From: Spirochaetota bacterium
Lineage (GTDB): Bacteria; Spirochaetota; Spirochaetia; SPDA01; JAJSAL01
NCBI GenBank assembly: GCA_024274705.1
Contig: JAJSAL010000067.1
Location: 1 to 64,000 of the forward strand
Direction of reading: 5' to 3'
Length of the DNA: 64,000 nucleotides
The notes beneath the pieces were generated by a model, which was not told the DNA's origin, did not search any database, and saw only the letters and a program-made list of their open reading frames with translations. Below are positions 53,954 through 63,654 of this stretch, piece after piece. The stretch's first letter is position 1; every line of letters begins with the position of its first letter. The position numbers and the translations under genes were made by a program.

Positions 53954-55468
53954 GTGACAGAAAAACGGTATGTACTTTCCCTCGATCAGGGGACCACGAG
54001 TTCCAGGGCCGTACTGTTCGATAAAACGAGCACGATAATCGGGATTGTTCAAAAAGAATTTCCCCAGATCTATCCGAAAAACGGCTGGGTGGAACACGAT
54101 CCGGAAGCCATCTGGACCAGTCAGAAAGGGGTAATGGAGGAAGTATTACAGTGTACAGGCGTACTTCCGGAAGAGATAGCCTGTATCGGTATAACGAACC
54201 AGAGAGAAACAGCTATACTCTGGGACAGGCAGACGGGAAAACCCGTGCATAATGCGATCGTGTGGCAATGCAGGCGGACCGCCCCGATATGCGAGGAAAT
54301 GAAAGAACGGGGTATAGAGGATTACGTGCACCATAGTACGGGTCTTATTCTGGATGCGTACTTTTCCGGAACAAAAATCAAGTGGATGTTTGACAACGTG
54401 GAAGGGGTAAAGGAACTGGCTGATCAGGACCGGCTGATGTTCGGAACGGTGGACACCTGGCTGGTGTGGAATCTGACCCGAGGGAAAAAGCATGTAACAG
54501 ATGTAACCAACGCATCGAGAACGATGCTGTTCAACATCCGGACCATGCAGTGGGACAAGAAACTCCTTGCCATACTCCACATACCCTTCTCTATCCTTCC
54601 CCAGGTATGCAGTTCTTCCCACGTGTTCGGTACTACTCATCCATCCTTTTTTGATGGACGGGAAATCCCCATAACAGGTATTGCCGGAGATCAGCAGGCG
54701 GCCCTGTTCGGGCAGGTGTGCTTCGAATCCGGGGATGTGAAGAGCACCTATGGAACAGGGTGTTTTCTTATGATGAATACCGGGGTGGAGCCTGTAGTAT
54801 CGAAAAACCGGCTTCTCACCACCCTCGCCTGGAGGGTGGGAAACCGTGTCGAATATGCCCTGGAAGGAAGCATTTTTACCGGCGGTGCAGTGGTACAGTG
54901 GCTCCGGGACGAAATGAAGTTGATTTCCTCATCCGGAGAGAGTGAAACTGCAGCAAGATCCCTGGACGACACGGGGGGAGTGTATGTCGTTCCCGCATTT
55001 GTGGGTCTCGGGGCTCCCTTCTGGGATATGTATGCCCGGGGAACCATCCTGGGGATGACAAGGAACACTAACAGGAATCATATCATTCGCGCTTCGTTGG
55101 AAGCTATCGCATACCGGACAAAGGATGTTCTGGATGCGATTATCGAGGACAGCGGGCTTACGGTTTCCAGTCTGAAAGCTGACGGAGGGGCCTCGGTAAA
55201 CGATTTTCTTATGCAGTTTCAGGCGGATATCCTCTCCGTACCGGTGGTAAGACCAAAAGTGATCGAAACCACCGCCCTGGGGGCGGCGTATCTCGCAGGA
55301 TTGGCTGTCGGGTTCTGGCAGGATATGAAGGAGGTGCAGGAATCCTGGGTGGCTGGAGCTGAATTCGAGCCGGCCATGGAAATCGGGAAACGTACCACCC
55401 TCTATGAAGGATGGAAAAAAGCGGTAAAATGTGCTTCTTCCTGGAATATCGAAGGAAAGCGAATTTAA
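53954..55468 (+). CDS. glpK: Glycerol kinase
   Basis: About 504 residues from the GTG at 53954 ([14 protein letters not shown]), with AGGTGAG four bases upstream; a GTG at 53945 adds three residues. FGGY-family landmarks: [72 protein letters not shown] and the C-terminal signature [17 protein letters not shown]. It phosphorylates glycerol to sn-glycerol-3-phosphate. No glpF or glpD lies nearby. Follows citrate synthase on the same strand with a 21-bp gap. Confidence 0.96.
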   Translation: MTEKRYVLSLDQGTTSSRAVLFDKTSTIIGIVQKEFPQIYPKNGWVEHDPEAIWTSQKGVMEEVLQCTGVLPEEIACIGITNQRETAILWDRQTGKPVHNAIVWQCRRTAPICEEMKERGIEDYVHHSTGLILDAYFSGTKIKWMFDNVEGVKELADQDRLMFGTVDTWLVWNLTRGKKHVTDVTNASRTMLFNIRTMQWDKKLLAILHIPFSILPQVCSSSHVFGTTHPSFFDGREIPITGIAGDQQAALFGQVCFESGDVKSTYGTGCFLMMNTGVEPVVSKNRLLTTLAWRVGNRVEYALEGSIFTGGAVVQWLRDEMKLISSSGESETAARSLDDTGGVYVVPAFVGLGAPFWDMYARGTILGMTRNTNRNHIIRASLEAIAYRTKDVLDAIIEDSGLTVSSLKADGGASVNDFLMQFQADILSVPVVRPKVIETTALGAAYLAGLAVGFWQDMKEVQESWVAGAEFEPAMEIGKRTTLYEGWKKAVKCASSWNIEGKRI

Positions 55469-55477
55469 ACCTTGTTT

Positions 55478-55545
55478 TTGGAAATTCGGTAAATTAGTAT
55501 AGATATGGTTGCTCATATTAATAGAACAGGGGATAGATACCCCTG
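55478..55545 (+). promoter_or_regulatory. Leader before rubrerythrin with short palindrome
   Basis: A TATAGA element (55498-55503) follows a T-rich stretch, and CAGGGG (55527-55532) pairs with CCCCTG (55540-55545) over a 7-base loop, just downstream of the likely start of transcription. No PerR-type box is recognisable. Confidence 0.4.
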
Positions 55546-55574
55546 GACAATCACTTAAGCAAGGAGAAATCGAT

Positions 55575-56150
55575 ATGAAAAGTATCAAAGGATCCCAAAC
55601 TGAGAAAAACCTGATGGGAGCATTCGCCGGTGAGTCCCAGGCCCGAAACCGCTATACGTATTTCGCATCAAAGGCGCGAAAGGAAGGCATGGTCCAGATC
55701 AGCCTTATTTTCGAAGAAACGGCAAATCAGGAGAAGGAACACGCGAAAAGGCTGTTCAAGTTCCTTGAAGGCGGAGAGGTGGAAATTACTGCCGGGTTTC
55801 CTGCAGGAGTCATCGGAACCACTGCGGACAATCTGAAAGCCGGGGCTGCGGGTGAAAACTACGAATGGACCGATATGTATCCGGGTTTTGCTGAAACGGC
55901 TGAACAGGAAGGTTTCACGGAGATCGCCGGTGTATTCAAATCGATTGCCAATGCGGAAAAACAGCATGAGAAACGGTACAATGATCTCCGGGCAAATATC
56001 GAGGGCGGGACGGTGTTCAGGAAGGAGAAAACAGTAACCTGGCGCTGTATCAACTGTGGATACCTGCAGGAAGGGACGGAAGCTCCCCAATTATGTCCTG
56101 CCTGTGCACATCCGCAGTCCTATTACGAGGTGCTCGGTGAAAACTGGTAA
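55575..56150 (+). CDS. rbr: Rubrerythrin
   Basis: 191 residues from the ATG at 55575, AAGGAGA upstream; the longer frame from 55509 is leader. Diiron domain with ExxH-type pairs ([24 protein letters not shown], and later [11 protein letters not shown]) and C-terminal rubredoxin domain with [10 protein letters not shown] and [11 protein letters not shown]. It reduces hydrogen peroxide using electrons from rubredoxin, whose gene follows two positions downstream (56753). Standard length for the family. Confidence 0.96.
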   Translation: MKSIKGSQTEKNLMGAFAGESQARNRYTYFASKARKEGMVQISLIFEETANQEKEHAKRLFKFLEGGEVEITAGFPAGVIGTTADNLKAGAAGENYEWTDMYPGFAETAEQEGFTEIAGVFKSIANAEKQHEKRYNDLRANIEGGTVFRKEKTVTWRCINCGYLQEGTEAPQLCPACAHPQSYYEVLGENW

Positions 56151-56168
56151 ACAGGAGGTATACGTTGT

Positions 56169-56702
56169 ATGATTAAAAAAAATGTACAGGATGCTCTGAA
56201 TAATCAGATCATGGAAGAATTCAATTCCGCGTATTTATACTTGGCAATGGCTGCGGATTTCGAAGAAAAAAAACTTAAAGGCTTTTCAACCTGGATGAAA
56301 GCCCAGGCCGGCGAAGAGATGATCCACGCGATGAAGCTCTACAATTTTGTAAACGATAGAGACGGGAAAGTGGAACTTCAGGGCCTGGACAAACCACAGG
56401 CCACCTGGAAAGACCCGCTGGAAGCTTTCAAGTCTGCTTACAACCATGAACAGTATATTACCGGATGTTTCAATGATCTGATTAAACGGGCCCGTGAAGA
56501 AATCGATACGGCAACAGAAATAATGCTTCAGTGGTTTGTAATGGAACAGGTGGAAGAAGAAGCTGCGGCGGGCGAAATTGTTCAAAAACTCGAAATGATG
56601 GGAGGGTCCAAAGAAGGGCTCTATCTTCTGGACCAGGAACTGGGCACGCGGACCCTGCCTTCTCCGGGACTGGCAGTCGCCGGCGGTGCAGAGGGTGAAT
56701 AA
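56169..56702 (+). CDS. ftn: Ferritin
   Basis: 177 residues, AGGAGG upstream. Four-helix ferritin: [39 protein letters not shown] and [20 protein letters not shown] carry the ferroxidase Glu and His residues. It stores iron in the cytoplasm, limiting Fenton chemistry beside the peroxide-reducing rubrerythrin encoded 18 bp upstream. C-terminal tail [13 protein letters not shown] is slightly long. Confidence 0.95.
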   Translation: MIKKNVQDALNNQIMEEFNSAYLYLAMAADFEEKKLKGFSTWMKAQAGEEMIHAMKLYNFVNDRDGKVELQGLDKPQATWKDPLEAFKSAYNHEQYITGCFNDLIKRAREEIDTATEIMLQWFVMEQVEEEAAAGEIVQKLEMMGGSKEGLYLLDQELGTRTLPSPGLAVAGGAEGE

Positions 56703-56752
56703 CGTGCCCGGATATGGTAAGTTGGAACATCCAACACGAGAGAGGTGAAGCT

Positions 56753-56914
56753 ATGAAAAAGTACGTATGTAATTTATGCGGTTATGTGTACGACCCGGCC
56801 GAGGGAGATCCGGACAACGGTGTTGCTGCCGGTACCGCCTTCGATGATCTTCCGGAAGACTGGGTGTGTCCGGTCTGCGGCGCAGGCCAGGATGATTTCA
56901 GTGTGAGCGATTAA
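56753..56914 (+). CDS. Rubredoxin
   Basis: 53 residues from the ATG at 56753 after GAGAGGTG; the longer frame from 56714 is not convincing. Iron ligands CNLCGY and CPVCGA, with the typical [16 protein letters not shown] and [11 protein letters not shown]. Electron donor to rubrerythrin in the peroxide-defence set. Last gene of the trio, followed by a terminator. Confidence 0.97.
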   Translation: MKKYVCNLCGYVYDPAEGDPDNGVAAGTAFDDLPEDWVCPVCGAGQDDFSVSD

Positions 56915-56920
56915 AGCTTG

Positions 56921-56967
56921 AAAAAGTGCAGGGGCTGTCCATTCATCCGGGCAGCCTACTGCTTTTT
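56921..56967. terminator. Bidirectional terminator between rubredoxin and rlmKL
   Basis: AAAAAG (56921-56926), stem GGCTGTCC (56933-56940) with GGGCAGCC (56949-56956, one G-U pair), then CTGCTTTTT (about 56959-56967). A-run on one side and T-run on the other suit termination from both directions. It overlaps the stop of the convergent gene. Confidence 0.8.
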
Positions 56968-59094
56968 CGTGATAATCCAAACGTTATGGACGTTCTTCTT
57001 CCTTTCAAAATCTTTTGGAATCGTAGATCCTGTAATATTCTCCGTATAAAAATCTTCACATAGTGATTCGTCCAGTCGGAATTTTCTATAATTGTTGGAG
57101 AATAAGACGATCCCTTCCGGGGTGAGTAATTCTGAAGCCTGGCGAATGAGCTCTGAGTGGTCTTTCTGCAGTGTAAAATCATCCCCTCCGGTTCTGTTGG
57201 AAAACGTGGGCGGATCGATGAATATCAGGTCGAATTGCCCGGGGTCACTCTCGAGAAAACCGCGAAAATCAGAACGTATAAATTCGTTACTCCTCCCTGT
57301 TAATCCATTGATTGTCATGTTCTGCCTGGCCCATGCAAGGTAGGTGCCCGAGATATCGACGGTGACGGTAGAAACGGCCCCCCCGGCGGCAGCGTAAACT
57401 GTTGCAGACCCTGTATAGGCGAACAGGTTGAGGAACCGTTTCCCGTGAGCCAGTTTTCGAATGAGGGCACGGGTTTTCCTGTGATCGAGAAAAAGTCCGG
57501 TGTCGATATAGTCTGAAAGGTTGACCAGGAATGAAAGGCCCCCTTCATGAACGGTGACAACGGTTCGTTTCTGCCTGGCCTGCCGGGAATACTGGTTTTT
57601 TCCCCTTTGAGGTTTCCGCTGTTTCAGGAAGATATGGTCCGGAGGGATCGAGAGGAGCCCGGGAAGTACCTTCATGATGTCCTTGAGCCGCTGTTCCGCC
57701 TTCGTGGGATCGATCGTGACGGGAGGTGCATATTCCTGTACAACCGCCCAGTTGTTTTCATACAGATCCAGGGCAACAGCGTATTCGGGCATGTCTGCAT
57801 CATAGAGCCGGTAACAGGATATGTTCTCTTCCTTTAACCATTTTTTCAGGTGTTTTTTGTTTTTTATAATCCGGTTTTCAAACATCCGGGCCCCGGGAGA
57901 AGGCATTCCCGCATTCTCGTTGAAACGGTTGTATTCATCCAGGACAAAATGGGCAAGGGTACATTTAATGTTTCCGTTGTACAGCACATTAGTACTGGCC
58001 GCTTTTAACCCGATAGAGTGTGCCAGCTGGTTATCACCGGTTATCACCGAAGCAGACCAGCCATGGAAATACCGGTGAAGCTGTTTACCTATATCATTAT
58101 ACAGCTGATCCAGGTCCGCCGTTTCGGTTATACGTTTCCCATAGGGCGGATTGGTAGCTACCAGCCCTGTTCCAACGTTCTCCGGAGGCAGTGCATCCTT
58201 CAGCTCTTTTTGCCGGACTATCACAACATCTTCTAAACCTGCGGCGCGGATGTTGAGCCTGGCCATTTCAACCGCGTAGCCGCTTTTGTCGAAACCCAGG
58301 ATTGGTGGGATTTTTCGAAGCCCATGTTCTTTCTGCCGACTGTATCTGTTCCATGTCCGTGTCCACATTTCTCCATCGTGTGCTGACCAATGGAAAAATC
58401 CAAAGTGTTTTCGATCCAGTCCCGGGGGAATATTGCCGGCGATAAGTGCCGCTTCAATGGGAAGGGTTCCTGACCCGCACATGAGATCGATAAAGGCACC
58501 TCCCTGCGCGGCGATAGCCGGCCATCCTGCACGGGTAAGGAGAGCAGCCGCTGTATGTTCCTTCAACGGAGCCGGCCCCTCATGTTTTCTGTATCCCCTC
58601 CTGTTCAGGCTCTCTCCGGACAGATCGATTGACAGGTGGGCGGTATTCCTTTCGAGAAAGAGGCGGATGATGATGTCCGGCTTTTTCGGGTCTACGTCGG
58701 GCCTGGTTCCGGTCTTTTTCCTGAAGGCATCGGCAATACCATCTTTTACAACCTGGGAAGCGTAATGAGAATGAGTGATGTTCGATGAACGGAGATCACT
58801 ATGGATCAGGATAGAACAGCGGTTATTAAAATAGTCGAACCAGGGAACAGATAAGGCTCCTCTGTAAAGTTCTTTCTCCGAGACGGCGGGAAAGGAAGCC
58901 GTTTTGAGGAGAACCCGGCTTATTACTCGTGAGCATAGGCATGTGGTATAGATGCACTGAAGATCGGCTGTGCAGGACACGCCCGCCCGGGTAAGCTGTA
59001 TATCCCGGGCCCCGAAACCGTTCAATTCTTCCTTCACCAGGTCTTCCAGGTGCAGCGGGGAGGTGCAAAAAATGGAAAAAGGTGTATCCGGCAT
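56956..59094 (-). CDS. rlmL: Bifunctional 23S rRNA methyltransferase RlmKL (G2069-N7 / G2445-N2)
   Basis: 712 residues. N-terminal THUMP region, then the RlmL part with DLMCGSGTLPIEAALIAG and the catalytic NPPYGKRI. The second, RlmK, part has FAYTGSATVYAAAGG, VTVDISGTYLAWARQNM and IDPPTFSN. The order and size match the fused E. coli YcbY. It modifies the large ribosomal RNA during ribosome assembly. Divergent from grpE (promoters in the 80-bp gap) and convergent with rubredoxin. Confidence 0.95.
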   Translation of the reverse strand: MPDTPFSIFCTSPLHLEDLVKEELNGFGARDIQLTRAGVSCTADLQCIYTTCLCSRVISRVLLKTASFPAVSEKELYRGALSVPWFDYFNNRCSILIHSDLRSSNITHSHYASQVVKDGIADAFRKKTGTRPDVDPKKPDIIIRLFLERNTAHLSIDLSGESLNRRGYRKHEGPAPLKEHTAAALLTRAGWPAIAAQGGAFIDLMCGSGTLPIEAALIAGNIPPGLDRKHFGFFHWSAHDGEMWTRTWNRYSRQKEHGLRKIPPILGFDKSGYAVEMARLNIRAAGLEDVVIVRQKELKDALPPENVGTGLVATNPPYGKRITETADLDQLYNDIGKQLHRYFHGWSASVITGDNQLAHSIGLKAASTNVLYNGNIKCTLAHFVLDEYNRFNENAGMPSPGARMFENRIIKNKKHLKKWLKEENISCYRLYDADMPEYAVALDLYENNWAVVQEYAPPVTIDPTKAEQRLKDIMKVLPGLLSIPPDHIFLKQRKPQRGKNQYSRQARQKRTVVTVHEGGLSFLVNLSDYIDTGLFLDHRKTRALIRKLAHGKRFLNLFAYTGSATVYAAAGGAVSTVTVDISGTYLAWARQNMTINGLTGRSNEFIRSDFRGFLESDPGQFDLIFIDPPTFSNRTGGDDFTLQKDHSELIRQASELLTPEGIVLFSNNYRKFRLDESLCEDFYTENITGSTIPKDFERKKNVHNVWIITKKQ

Positions 59095-59116
59095 CTCTCA
59101 TTACATCCCAAAATGC

Positions 59117-59145
59117 TTGACGGTACATATCAGCGTTAGTATTTT
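59117..59145 (+). promoter_or_regulatory. Sigma-70-type promoter of the grpE-dnaK-dnaJ operon
   Basis: TTGACG (59117-59122), exactly 17 bases, TATTTT (59140-59145); grpE starts at 59175 after CAGGGGAAG. No CIRCE element (TTAGCACTC with inverted copy) is present in the gap. Confidence 0.6.
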
Positions 59146-59174
59146 AACAACAAGAATCTCACACAGGGGAAGTT

Positions 59175-59828
59175 ATGTCAAAGGATCGAACCAGGAAAGG
59201 TACGGCTGTGTCTCAAGACAAAAAAGGCGATGAAATGAAGGAAGCCGTAGAGATTCAGACAGAATCAGGAGATAAGGATGCCGAAACTGAAGCTGATGAA
59301 CAGGATAATGCAGCACCGGTACCGGAGATGAACCCGGAATTGAAGATAGAAGAATTACAGAAGGAATTGAGCGATCTTAAGGATCAATATTTACGAAAAC
59401 AGGCTGACTTCGAGAATTTCAGGAAAAGGATGTTCCGTGAAAAAGAAGAAGCCATTAAATTTGCAAACTCGAATCTTATTATGGATTTGATACCGATTAT
59501 CGATGATTTTGAGAGGGCTATCAGGTCCGGGGAAGATTCACAGGATTTTTCTTCGTTTCACCAGGGAATAGAGCTGATAGAGAAGCAGTTTATCGGTATG
59601 CTGGACAGAAAATGGGGATTGAAAAGGTTTGATTCCGGGGGAGATGACTTCGATCCGGAGAGGCATGAAGCTCTTCTTATGGAAGAATCCGACGAGGTTG
59701 AGAAACCAAAAGTGGTAGAAGATTTTCAGAAGGGGTATATGCTCCATGACCGTGTACTGCGCCACGCAAAAGTAAAGGTTCACATGCCTAAGGCCGATGC
59801 TGCTGAGAACGAAGAAGACGATGATTAG
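59175..59828 (+). CDS. grpE: Nucleotide exchange factor GrpE
   Basis: 217 residues with an acidic, disordered N-terminus (~60 residues, EAVEIQTESGDKDAETEADE), then the coiled-coil (KIEELQKELSDLKDQYLRKQ), and the conserved FENFRKRMFREKEEAIKFAN and VVEDFQKGYMLHDRVLRHAKV at the C-terminus. It releases ADP from DnaK. First gene of the chaperone operon, 46 bp before dnaK. Confidence 0.97.
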   Translation: MSKDRTRKGTAVSQDKKGDEMKEAVEIQTESGDKDAETEADEQDNAAPVPEMNPELKIEELQKELSDLKDQYLRKQADFENFRKRMFREKEEAIKFANSNLIMDLIPIIDDFERAIRSGEDSQDFSSFHQGIELIEKQFIGMLDRKWGLKRFDSGGDDFDPERHEALLMEESDEVEKPKVVEDFQKGYMLHDRVLRHAKVKVHMPKADAAENEEDDD

Positions 59829-59874
59829 TGTGAGTGTATATTCGTTGAGAAATAATCATAGATAGGAGAAAAAA

Positions 59875-61821
59875 ATGGGACGTATTATTGGAATAGACCT
59901 GGGAACGACATACTCCTGTGTAGCCGTAATGGAAGGCGGCGAACCCGTTGTAATCCAGAATTCTGAAGGACAGCGTACAACCCCGTCGGTTGTCGCCTTT
60001 ACTTCAAAGGAGGAGCGTCTTGTTGGTCAGCCTGCAAAGAACCAGATGGTGACCAACCCGGAGAACACCATATTCTCCATTAAACGGTTTATGGGAAGAC
60101 GTTTCAATGAGGTTCCCACGGAAATACAGATGGTTCCCTATACGATAAAAGAGGCGGGCAACACGGAAGTCAAGGTTGTAGCCCGGGGTAAAGAGTATTC
60201 TCCCCAGGAAATTTCCGCTGCAGTACTCCAGAAGATGAAAAAAACCGCGGAGGACTATCTTGGAGAAACAGTCTCCGAAGCGGTAATCACGGTTCCTGCC
60301 TACTTTAACGATGCACAGCGGCAGGCCACCAAAGATGCGGGTAAAATCGCGGGACTTGAAGTCAAACGAATCGTCAATGAACCGACTGCCGCTTCCCTTG
60401 CATATGGTTTCGGCAAGGACCAGAAGGAAGAGAAGATTGTCGTTTACGACCTGGGTGGAGGGACCTTCGACGTATCGATTCTCGAACTCGGCGATGGCGT
60501 GTTCGAAGTTAAATCGACGAATGGGGATACCCATCTCGGTGGTGACAATTTCGACCAGCGGATTATCGACTGGCTCATAGACAGCTTTAAAAAGGACTAC
60601 GGAATAGACCTTGCACAGGACAGGATGGCCCTTCAGCGCCTCAAAGAGGCGGCTGAGAAAGCGAAAATCGAGCTTTCCAGTACGCAGTCCACGGATATCA
60701 ATCTTCCGTTTATCACAGCCGATTCTTCCGGACCGAAACATCTGCAGTATAACCTGTCCCGTTCGAAATTCGAGCAGATGGTGGAGGATCTGGTAAATAA
60801 AACGAAAGGACCGTGTCAGAAAGCCCTGAAAGATGCGGGGCTCGCACCGGAAGGAATAGATGAAGTCATCCTCGTAGGAGGTTCCACCCGAATACCGGCA
60901 GTGCAGGCGCTGGTAAAGGATCTTTTCAAGAAAGATCCCAACAGGGGAGTGAATCCTGATGAGGTCGTGGCAATGGGAGCCGCTATCCAGGGAGGGATCC
61001 TCGGCGGAGACGTAAAGGATGTGCTCCTTCTGGATGTTACTCCCCTTTCTCTGGGTATCGAGACTCTTGGCGGAGTATTTACCAAGCTCATCGAGAGGAA
61101 TACGACTATTCCGACCCGGAAGAGCCAGATATTCTCTACTGCCGCGGAAAACCAGACTGCCGTTTCGATCCATGTACTCCAGGGTGAGCGGGAGATGTCA
61201 ACACAGAACCGGAGCCTGGGAAGGTTTGATCTGGTGGGTATACCTCCTGCACCCCGGGGAGTTCCCCAGATAGAAGTTACCTTTGATATAGACGCCAATG
61301 GAATCGTCCATGTTTCGGCCAAAGACCTGGGTACCGGAAAAGAGCAGAAGATCAGAATAGAATCATCTTCCGGCCTTTCTGAAGATGAAATCGACAGAAT
61401 GGTAAAGGAAGCTGAAGCCCACGCAGAGGAAGACAGGGCGGAAAAAGAGAAGGCGGAAACCAGGAACGAAGCGGATACCCTGGTGTACACTACAGAGAAG
61501 GCTTTGAAAGATTACGGTGATAAAGTGAGCGAAGAAGATAAGAGTAAGATCGAATCTGCAATCGCAGCACTCAGGTCGGCCATAGAGTCCGGTGATCTTG
61601 CCCAGTTAAAAACGAAAATTGAAGAATTGAAACAGGCGAGTTACAAACTGGCGGAAGAAATCTATAAAAACGCGAATCCTGAAGACCCTGCCCAGGGTCA
61701 GCCGGGGCCGGGTTTTGAAGGCTCCCGGGAAGAGCAAAGCGGCGGTAATGCCGAAGAGAATAAGGCCTCGGACAATGTGGAAGATGTAGACTACGAAGTC
61801 GTCGATGATGACGATCAATAA
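59875..61821 (+). CDS. dnaK: Chaperone DnaK (Hsp70)
   Basis: 648 residues, AGGAG upstream. N-terminal [19 protein letters not shown], the phosphate loop [17 protein letters not shown] and the adenosine motif [17 protein letters not shown]; the substrate-binding domain and the lid end in an acidic tail [11 protein letters not shown]. Usual length. ATP-dependent folding of nascent and stress-damaged proteins with GrpE and DnaJ. Confidence 0.99.
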   Translation: MGRIIGIDLGTTYSCVAVMEGGEPVVIQNSEGQRTTPSVVAFTSKEERLVGQPAKNQMVTNPENTIFSIKRFMGRRFNEVPTEIQMVPYTIKEAGNTEVKVVARGKEYSPQEISAAVLQKMKKTAEDYLGETVSEAVITVPAYFNDAQRQATKDAGKIAGLEVKRIVNEPTAASLAYGFGKDQKEEKIVVYDLGGGTFDVSILELGDGVFEVKSTNGDTHLGGDNFDQRIIDWLIDSFKKDYGIDLAQDRMALQRLKEAAEKAKIELSSTQSTDINLPFITADSSGPKHLQYNLSRSKFEQMVEDLVNKTKGPCQKALKDAGLAPEGIDEVILVGGSTRIPAVQALVKDLFKKDPNRGVNPDEVVAMGAAIQGGILGGDVKDVLLLDVTPLSLGIETLGGVFTKLIERNTTIPTRKSQIFSTAAENQTAVSIHVLQGEREMSTQNRSLGRFDLVGIPPAPRGVPQIEVTFDIDANGIVHVSAKDLGTGKEQKIRIESSSGLSEDEIDRMVKEAEAHAEEDRAEKEKAETRNEADTLVYTTEKALKDYGDKVSEEDKSKIESAIAALRSAIESGDLAQLKTKIEELKQASYKLAEEIYKNANPEDPAQGQPGPGFEGSREEQSGGNAEENKASDNVEDVDYEVVDDDDQ

Positions 61822-61856
61822 TCTGCCTTAAATTAAACAGGGGAAGCATCAATAGT

Positions 61857-62984
61857 TTGGCAAAGAGGGATTATTATGAGGTCCTGGGAGTCCCGAAAGG
61901 GGCTTCACTGGACGAGATTAAAAAGGCATATCGAAAACTCGCGATACAATATCACCCCGATAAGAATGCAGGAAATCAGGAAGCCGAAGAAAAGTTTAAA
62001 GAATCCACTGAAGCTTACGAAGTCCTTGCAGACCCGAAGAAAAGACAGGCCTACGATCAGTTCGGTTTCGCCGGTGTCGAAGGTTTGGGTAGCAGCGGTG
62101 GGGCTCACGATTTCTCCTCTGTTTTCCGGGATTTCGAAGATATTTTTGGAGATTTTTCCGGTATATTCGATTCATTCTTCGGCGGAGGGGGGAGACGCAG
62201 AAGTTCCAGGGACTCTGTTCGAAGAGGTGCGGATCTCCGGTACAACCTGGAGATCACCTTTGAAGAGGCAGTGTTCGGGACAAAGAAGGAACTCTCCTTT
62301 TCCAAGAACCATTCCTGTTCCGCCTGCAAAGGAACAGGAACCGAATCGGGAAGTGGGAAAAAGGTGTGCTCCACCTGCAACGGAAGCGGACAAGTGCGCA
62401 GAAGCTCCGGATTCTTTTCTATTGCATCCCCTTGTCCCACCTGTAATGGTGAGGGATACCTTCTGGAAAATCCCTGCCGCCAGTGCGGGGGAACCGGTCT
62501 GGAAAGGAAACGGCAGAAGCTGAAAGTTACCATTCCCCCGGGAATAGAAACCGGGAAAAGAATCAATATTCCGCAGCAGGGCGAGGCAGGGATGAACGGG
62601 GGACCCCCGGGGGACCTCTACGTGTATGTCAGTGTTCACCCTCACGAACACTTCGAGAGAGACGGTACTGATATTTACTGTGTTATTCCTATTTCGATTA
62701 CCCAGGCTTCTTTGGGAACGGACATATACGTTACCACCATCGACGATAAAAAAGTAAAAGTAAAAATACCTGCCGGAACTCAGAACGGCAAAGTCCTGCG
62801 GCTGCGTAACGAAGGGATTCCATATCTGCATAATGCAAACCGGCGGGGAGATATGTATATTAAAATTCTGGTGGAAGTTCCCACCAGGCTCTCTTCCAAA
62901 GCGAAAAACCTCCTTCAGGAATTGGCGGAAATGCATGGAGAGAAGGATAATCCGAAGCCTATAAGGCTTTCTGAGCTTCGATAG
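61857..62984 (+). CDS. dnaJ: Co-chaperone DnaJ
   Basis: 375 residues with a TTG start (61857) after GGGGAAG, so translation is probably weaker than dnaK's. J domain with HPD in YHPDKNAGN, a G/F-rich linker ([10 protein letters not shown]), and the zinc-finger region with four CxxCxGxG repeats: [32 protein letters not shown]. It stimulates DnaK ATPase and delivers substrates. Confidence 0.98.
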   Translation: MAKRDYYEVLGVPKGASLDEIKKAYRKLAIQYHPDKNAGNQEAEEKFKESTEAYEVLADPKKRQAYDQFGFAGVEGLGSSGGAHDFSSVFRDFEDIFGDFSGIFDSFFGGGGRRRSSRDSVRRGADLRYNLEITFEEAVFGTKKELSFSKNHSCSACKGTGTESGSGKKVCSTCNGSGQVRRSSGFFSIASPCPTCNGEGYLLENPCRQCGGTGLERKRQKLKVTIPPGIETGKRINIPQQGEAGMNGGPPGDLYVYVSVHPHEHFERDGTDIYCVIPISITQASLGTDIYVTTIDDKKVKVKIPAGTQNGKVLRLRNEGIPYLHNANRRGDMYIKILVEVPTRLSSKAKNLLQELAEMHGEKDNPKPIRLSELR

Positions 62985-63063
62985 TTGCATTTCGTCCTTT
63001 CCCCTGAAGGTAATGTGGGGTATAATGTGTGAACCGGATAATCTGCAGGAATCGGAGCGAAAC

Positions 63064-63582
63064 ATGGAAAAGTTCAAGCGAAAAAATGTAGTAATCGATA
63101 GAAGGTTTCAGTATGGGTTGATCGCAACGTTTCTTATCTCCATACTCGTCTCCCTTGCCATGTTTACCCTTGTCATTAGTTTGTATTACTGGTTCTCCTC
63201 CGTGGCAGGAGACAATGTCTTCAAAGAGTTTATCACAATAGAGCGCCAGGTGACGGCACAGCGGGAAGTGATGGAAGACGGTGATCTGAAGAAAGAAACG
63301 TACACCACCACGAAGACGATTCCAGGTGTTAAACGATGGGAGATTGTTGTTCCGCCGATCCTTATCAATAACCTGGTGATCATGATCGTTATCATCATCA
63401 TCGGGATATATTATTCTCACAAGATTGCAGGTCCGGCATACAGGATGATTGTCGATATCCAGCGCGTCCTGGATGGCGAGACCAGTGTACGGGTCAAGCT
63501 GCGAAAGAAGGATAAGCTTAAAGAGCTCTCCGACCGGGTCAATCTCCTCATTGAAAAAGTAGAAAAGCTCAAACAGCCTTAG
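63064..63582 (+). CDS. Membrane protein with HAMP-like linker and no output domain
   Basis: About 172 residues from the ATG at 63064 (MEKFKRKNVV), with GGAG six bases before. Two hydrophobic helices (YGLIATFLISILVSLAMFTL and ILINNLVIMIVIIIIGIYYS) flank a small loop with KKETYTTTKTIPGVK, followed by a HAMP-like coiled helix (RVKLRKKDKLKELSDRVNLL). It ends there, without kinase, cyclase or MCP domain. Possibly a regulatory scaffold. A weak inverted repeat (CAAACAG/CTGTTTG, 63570-63598) follows the stop. Function unknown. Confidence 0.7.
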   Translation: MEKFKRKNVVIDRRFQYGLIATFLISILVSLAMFTLVISLYYWFSSVAGDNVFKEFITIERQVTAQREVMEDGDLKKETYTTTKTIPGVKRWEIVVPPILINNLVIMIVIIIIGIYYSHKIAGPAYRMIVDIQRVLDGETSVRVKLRKKDKLKELSDRVNLLIEKVEKLKQP

Positions 63583-63654
63583 GCAGAAACTCTGTTTGGA
63601 TTTCCTCGGAAGGTGTCGATACTAAACACGAACCCTATATGAGGAGAGACATTT

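Noticed and set aside
60004-61173. 389-residue minus-strand frame inside dnaK
   Set aside because: Antisense frames in dnaK are a common artefact of codon usage; dnaK itself is certain.
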